Origin: Methanobacterium petrolearium
Lineage (GTDB): Archaea > Methanobacteriota > Methanobacteria > Methanobacteriales > Methanobacteriaceae
Direction of reading: 5' to 3'
Assembly: GCF_017873625.1 (NCBI RefSeq)
Contig: NZ_JAGGKL010000008.1
Span: 57,924 to 121,923 of the forward strand
Length of the DNA stretch: 64,000 nt
Part shown: in pieces, positions 57,756-64,000 of the stretch
Layout of the letters: each line of letters begins with the position of its first letter
Numbering within the stretch: the first letter of the stretch is position 1
Notes under the pieces: model-generated
What the model was told of the DNA's origin: nothing
The model's database searches: none
What the model saw: the letters and a program-made list of their open reading frames with translations, nothing else
Program-made: the position numbers and the translations under genes

Positions 57756-58184
57756 AATTTAGATTTTGGTGAAGTCCCATTCATAATTATTGCAAAAAAC
57801 TAAACACTGACACCTTTTTAAAATCAAATAGGCCTTATTAAATTATTTTTTCAAGAAAAACAAAAAAACCACCGTCATTATGATTTAATAACACGAAAAT
57901 TTTATTTTTATTAATTTTTAACCTATTTAAACGAATTAATATTAATGGCAAACTATAAAGTTAGGTTCTGTTAGATTACACAAATAATTTATTTACTAAC
58001 TACTCCCATAACCCTCAACAGTCACTTTGGATTTTTTATGCCAGTGATGTTTGAGAATCTATACCTGAAAAGAAATTTTAATTTATATTATGTATAATCA
58101 GTATCTGGTTATTGTTGGTTTACCTGTTATAACTAAATACTTACATGTTTAATATGTAAAAAAATAAACAGAAGATGAAAAATT
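57756..58184. other. Intergenic region between SDR and TetR genes
   Basis: About 430 AT-rich bases with no coding frame. Near the TetR start lies an inverted repeat TTACAT-N7-ATGTAA (58141-58159), which could be an autoregulatory site, and a TATA-like ttatattatgtataat near 58083-58098. The SDR promoter element is at its left edge. Confidence 0.5.
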
Positions 58185-58802
58185 ATGGATACTAAATCTA
58201 GAATTCTGGAAACAGCTTTTAAACTTTTTCTGGAAAAAGGATTTGCTGGTGTTTCATTGAACGAAGTTATAAAAGCATCAGACATTACTACCGGGGGTTT
58301 TTACTATCACTTTGATAGTAAGGATACTTTGCTGGTTGCAGTGATTGAAAAATACATATTTAACTATTTTAATTCAACCATAGACCAGATTAGACATTTT
58401 GAGGGTACGCCCAAAGAAAAATTAAAAAGTGCCACCTTATTACTGGTTGGAGATGATTTAAACTCTGAGCAAACCACTAAATTAGTGGAAAGCTCTGCAA
58501 AAATAGATTATAGAGTGTTGAATTTGTTGTTACTGGAAGGAGTCCAGAAATATGACATAATTCGTGACCATTACACTGAATTTTATTATAATCTGTTTGA
58601 ATTCAACAAGGATGTAATTAGGGAAGGTGTAACTCAGGGAATGATTAGAACCGACATTGATATCAATGAACTTGCATTACACACTCAAACTGTTTTAGTG
58701 GGAACAATTGTTATATGGGTGGTAATGCCCACCATCCCCCTGAAAGAAATAATGGAATCCAACATAAACCAGCTATGGGATTACCTGAAAAAAAAGGTTT
58801 AA
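58185..58802 (+). CDS. TetR-family transcriptional regulator
   Basis: 205 residues. N-terminal HTH: KSRILETAFKLFLEKGFAGVS, then LNEVIKASDITTGGFYYHFDSKDTLL at 24-50 (recognition helix around TTGGFYYHF). The C-terminal ligand domain is hydrophobic and of TetR_C type. It stands between the SDR gene and the F420:NADP oxidoreductase gene, whose promoters share a palindrome, so I infer it represses both. TetR proteins are uncommon in methanogens; horizontal origin is possible. Confidence 0.88.
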   Translation: MDTKSRILETAFKLFLEKGFAGVSLNEVIKASDITTGGFYYHFDSKDTLLVAVIEKYIFNYFNSTIDQIRHFEGTPKEKLKSATLLLVGDDLNSEQTTKLVESSAKIDYRVLNLLLLEGVQKYDIIRDHYTEFYYNLFEFNKDVIREGVTQGMIRTDIDINELALHTQTVLVGTIVIWVVMPTIPLKEIMESNINQLWDYLKKKV

Positions 58803-58961
58803 TCATTATAAAATTCATCATTCAACCTTATTTTTTAAAAATAAAAAATTTCATAACGATTAAAATATTTAATAGTTATTTACCACTTCAAATCTCAACA
58901 ATTACGTTTTACCCACTTTATTTAGTTTTAACTTTTTTGTAATTCACCCACAATTATAATA

Positions 58962-59000
58962 ATTAATCATTGCAAACAGAGTAATCGCTATGTTTATATA
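58962..59000 (+). promoter_or_regulatory. Regulatory element over the F420:NADP oxidoreductase promoter
   Basis: The second copy of the 39-base element (one mismatch). The 22-bp imperfect palindrome covers 58974-58995 and the TATA box TTTATATA 58993-59000. The gene start lies 83 bases downstream. The same order, element then TATA, occurs upstream of the SDR gene, which argues for joint control. Confidence 0.75.
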
Positions 59001-59082
59001 GTATTAATTTCTCATTCTTTTATCAAGACTGAAGAGTTAAACCTTAAAAAAAAGAGATTAAGAGTAAGGGAGTGTTGATGAA

Positions 59083-59769
59083 ATGAAGATAGCTGTAATT
59101 GGTGGAACTGGTGGACAGGGATTAGGAATTGCAATACGTTTTGTACAGGCTAAAGAAGACGTTATAATTGGATCAAGGACAATAGAAAAAGCGCAGTCTG
59201 CTGTAAATAAAATCAAAGGATTATTAGGAAAAGATAATATTCCAAATCTGGGTGCTGCTGAGAATCCAGATGCTGCAAAACAAGCCGAAATATTGATTTT
59301 GACCGTACCATTAGTAGCACAAAAAGCAACACTTTTATCCATTAAAGAAGGTGCCGCTGGTAAAATATTGATGGATGCTACAGGACCATTAGAAACAGCA
59401 ATTGGAGGATCACCGACTCGATGTTTATATTTACCTGAAGGAGCGGCATCTGAACGGGCCCAGAAAATTTTACCGGAAACCACAGTTATTTGCGCTTTCA
59501 ACAACATCAGCAGCGGAGCACTGATGAACTTCAACGAACCCATAGACTGTGACTGCCTAATATCTGGAGATGATTTAGAATCCAAAAAAACCGTAGCCCA
59601 ACTAATCGAACAAATACCCGGAGTGAATGTAGTAGACTGCGGACCATTAGAAAGAGCCCAGATCATAGAAAAGATCACCCCGTTACTCATTGGTTTGAAC
59701 ATCAAAAAAACCTGTAAAGACGCAGGAATACGGATAACTGGAATAGATCCAGAATGCAAGCTTTACTAA
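59083..59769 (+). CDS. fno: F420H2:NADP oxidoreductase
   Basis: 228 residues. GGTGGQGLGIAIRFVQ at 7 (NADP fold), GSRTIEKAQ (Arg contacts the phosphate of NADPH), LTVPLVAQKATL, MDATGPLET, SERAQKILPETTVICAFNN and ISGDD; this matches archaeal Fno. It moves hydride between reduced F420 and NADP+ to supply NADPH. ATG after GGGAGTG. Control by the nearby TetR is inferred. Unlike many methanogens where it is constitutive, this copy may be inducible. Confidence 0.92.
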   Translation: MKIAVIGGTGGQGLGIAIRFVQAKEDVIIGSRTIEKAQSAVNKIKGLLGKDNIPNLGAAENPDAAKQAEILILTVPLVAQKATLLSIKEGAAGKILMDATGPLETAIGGSPTRCLYLPEGAASERAQKILPETTVICAFNNISSGALMNFNEPIDCDCLISGDDLESKKTVAQLIEQIPGVNVVDCGPLERAQIIEKITPLLIGLNIKKTCKDAGIRITGIDPECKLY

Positions 59770-59870
59770 AAAACCATATCCCCCTTTTTTTCGACAGCGA
59801 GCCTGATTTATACATAACTAACTTATACGTAACTAATTTTCCCATAAAAAGAATTTAAAAAAAAAGGTAT

Positions 59871-61301
59871 TCATTTCATCTGTGATTTTTGTCCATCTTT
59901 TTCTTCCTGATAACTGCTCTTGCCTCTGTACCATGACACAATTATTCCCACCAAACAGAGCACTGTGAAAACCACAAAACAGATGTGTATGCTTTCAAGA
60001 AGGGCTGTGTATTGTTCCGGTGTGATCTGCACCCTGCCCAGTAAGAGTGAAAAAACCAGTGTGGCAATCCCTATGCTCATGGTTTGACCTATGAGTCGCA
60101 TGGTGCTCACTGTGGCTGAAGCTACCCCATAGAATTTTCTCTCCACTGAACCCATTATCACATTGGTGTTGGGTGAAGAGAAGAGTCCGAATCCCAATCC
60201 AAGTACTGCCAGGCCAATGATGATATTGATGATGGCGGTATCAGAACCTATGAAAGTGAATGTGAAAAGTCCTAAAGTTACTATGGCCATCCCAACAGTG
60301 GCAATAATCCTAGCATCAATACGATCCGACATTCTACCAGCTATAGGGGCGGTTATGGCCATTAATATTGGTTGGGCCACCAGAATTATCCCGGCGCTCT
60401 GTGGTTCGAATCCCCGGATGTACTGGAGATAATAGCTTAAAAGTAGGGTCACTGCAAAGGTGGCACTGTAATTTATCAGGGCTGCCATGCTGGAGAATGT
60501 GAAAGCTGTGTTTTTAAACAACCTGACATTGAACACTGGACTTTCTGCCCTAAGTTCCCATATGAGAAAGGCGAAAAATCCGGCTATTCCCACAATTAAC
60601 ATTACCCATCCCTCCAGCTGGGGTAAACTGGAGAATCCATACATTACCAGAAACAGCATAATACTGTAAAGTATTGAACCTGTCCAGTCGAATTTTTCTC
60701 CCCTGGAAGCAGCCCATTCATCTTTGAGTTTCCAAAATACTATAGCCACTACCAAGAGCCCGAATGGTATCATTAAAAGGAATAAACTCCTCCAACCTAG
60801 ATACTGGGTCATGAAGCCACCAATTACCGGACCCAGGGATAATCCAACATAAACTGCGGCTACATTTATACCAATGGCCTTTCCCCGGTGTCTGGGGTGA
60901 AAAACTGAGGTGATTATTGCCAGACCTGTGACGAAGATCATGGCAGATCCAATTCCCTGCAGGACTCTGGAGGCTATTAAAACCATTGTAGATGGGGATA
61001 ATGCACAAAAGAGCGATGCCACAGTGAATATAATAATCCCATAGGTGAATATCTTCTTCATTCCATGTATATCCGCTACTCTTCCCAATGGAACTGCAAA
61101 AATGGCTGCTGCTAAAAGAAATCCATTGGTAACCCAGTTAAGAAGGATGGCATCTGCACCAAAATCCAATCCAATTGCAGGTAATGCAATGTTAATCGAT
61201 GTGCCCATGAATGGTGTGAAAAAGGATGCTATTGATGCCACTAAAAGCGCTGCAATTTTTACATCGTTATCAACTTTAAAAGAACTGTCAGTGGGTTTCA
61301 T
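59871..61301 (-). CDS. MFS drug/solute exporter (DHA2, 14-segment type)
   Basis: 476 residues. About 14 hydrophobic segments; first at ALLVASIASFFTPFMGTSIN, motif A-like GRVADIHGMKKIF near 75, RVLQGIGSAMIFVT near 110 (motif C-like GLSLGPVIGG near 155). This matches EmrB/QacA-type exporters. Upstream DNA does not carry the 39-base element. Its place next to the TetR/SDR/Fno genes suggests a shared stress role but that is inference. Confidence 0.88.
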   Translation of the reverse strand: MKPTDSSFKVDNDVKIAALLVASIASFFTPFMGTSINIALPAIGLDFGADAILLNWVTNGFLLAAAIFAVPLGRVADIHGMKKIFTYGIIIFTVASLFCALSPSTMVLIASRVLQGIGSAMIFVTGLAIITSVFHPRHRGKAIGINVAAVYVGLSLGPVIGGFMTQYLGWRSLFLLMIPFGLLVVAIVFWKLKDEWAASRGEKFDWTGSILYSIMLFLVMYGFSSLPQLEGWVMLIVGIAGFFAFLIWELRAESPVFNVRLFKNTAFTFSSMAALINYSATFAVTLLLSYYLQYIRGFEPQSAGIILVAQPILMAITAPIAGRMSDRIDARIIATVGMAIVTLGLFTFTFIGSDTAIINIIIGLAVLGLGFGLFSSPNTNVIMGSVERKFYGVASATVSTMRLIGQTMSIGIATLVFSLLLGRVQITPEQYTALLESIHICFVVFTVLCLVGIIVSWYRGKSSYQEEKDGQKSQMK

Positions 61302-61386
61302 TCATTCACCATATTATAATGATCACAATAAATAATCTAATTAAAAAAAACTTAAAAAAGGGGGAGGATGTGGCCATGAATGGCCT

Positions 61387-62882
<1,496 letters not shown>

Positions 62883-62900
62883 TTACTTAAAAAGACAGAA

Positions 62901-63924
<1,024 letters not shown>

Positions 63925-64000
63925 CTAGGTGGGGTTGTTTTTTTGGAGGGTGTTGAGTTGTAGTAGGTTGTAGTTGAAGCATGTGAAGAGGTTTTTGGTG
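63925..64000 (-). mobile_element. Possible transposase C-terminus (partial)
   Basis: On the minus strand an open frame enters from the right edge and ends at TAG (63925-63927). Its 24 visible residues read TKNLFTCFNYNLLQLNTL then QKNNPT; the FNYNLLQL-type end is reminiscent of transposase C-termini in archaeal insertion sequences. Too short for certainty and the rest lies outside the window. Confidence 0.3.

Overview
The window is chromosomal DNA of a methanogenic archaeon, most likely order Methanobacteriales and probably close to Methanobacterium. The genus is inferred from protein resemblance and AT-rich composition, without a database search. Archaeal markers are TBP, aIF-1A, Rio1, DNA topoisomerase VI, an Lsm protein, eL37, Cgi121, NreA and the HerA/NurA/Mre11/Rad50 set. 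Methanogen markers are CfbC (coenzyme F430), an F420:NADP oxidoreductase, ArfB, SepCysS and a citramalate synthase. Promoters have TATA boxes of the TTTATATA type and ribosome binding sites of the GGAGGTGAT type. TTG and GTG starts are common.

Layout. 1-4.5 kb: adenine deaminase tail, UPF0282, DUF447 and DUF2124 proteins, a 46-residue membrane peptide and the two-subunit GMP synthetase. 4.6-7.2 kb: two small GTPase-like paralogues flank a protein that joins a GTPase-like domain to a PII (GlnB-type) domain; this is the most unusual locus here. 7.3-20.4 kb: methyltransferase, HAD phosphatase, HEAT protein, MsrB, NreA, a PLP enzyme, Cgi121, citramalate synthase, Trm-G10, geranylgeranyl reductase, a PH-domain membrane protein, UPF0280 and MoeA. 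20.5-26 kb: a tiny basic protein gene, then aIF-1A, Rio1, a Pno1-like KH protein and Top6B/Top6A. 26-34.7 kb: GAPDH, PHP phosphoesterase, SepCysS, a broken zinc-ribbon gene, a surface protein, nitroreductase, a lone ATP-cone, AIM24, ArfB, a membrane protein and a PUA protein. 34.8-43.7 kb: Lsm-eL37-Toprim-PurF, U32 peptidase, a CBS-CfbC pair, DUF123 nuclease, MBL hydrolase, DUF371, tRNA-Leu(GAG) and UPF0235. 43.7-48.4 kb: nucleotide-sugar genes (RmlB, RmlC-like, RmlD, GalU, GalE). 48.6-56.3 kb: a secreted nuclease, a winged-helix protein and the overlapping nurA-herA-mre11-rad50 operon. 56.3-61.3 kb: monooxygenase, SDR, TetR regulator, F420:NADP oxidoreductase and MFS exporter. 61.4-64 kb: a SerB-coiled-coil fusion, TBP, a T-rich tract and what may be the tail of a transposase at the edge.

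Genes that appear to work together: (a) the GTPase/PII-fusion trio; (b) nurA-herA-mre11-rad50 for DNA end resection; (c) the SDR, TetR and F420:NADP oxidoreductase genes, where a 39-base element containing a 22-bp imperfect palindrome lies over both catabolic promoters; (d) the sugar cluster feeding surface glycans; (e) translation and chromosome maintenance genes around aIF-1A and topoisomerase VI. I saw no CRISPR array, rRNA, origin or complete insertion sequence.
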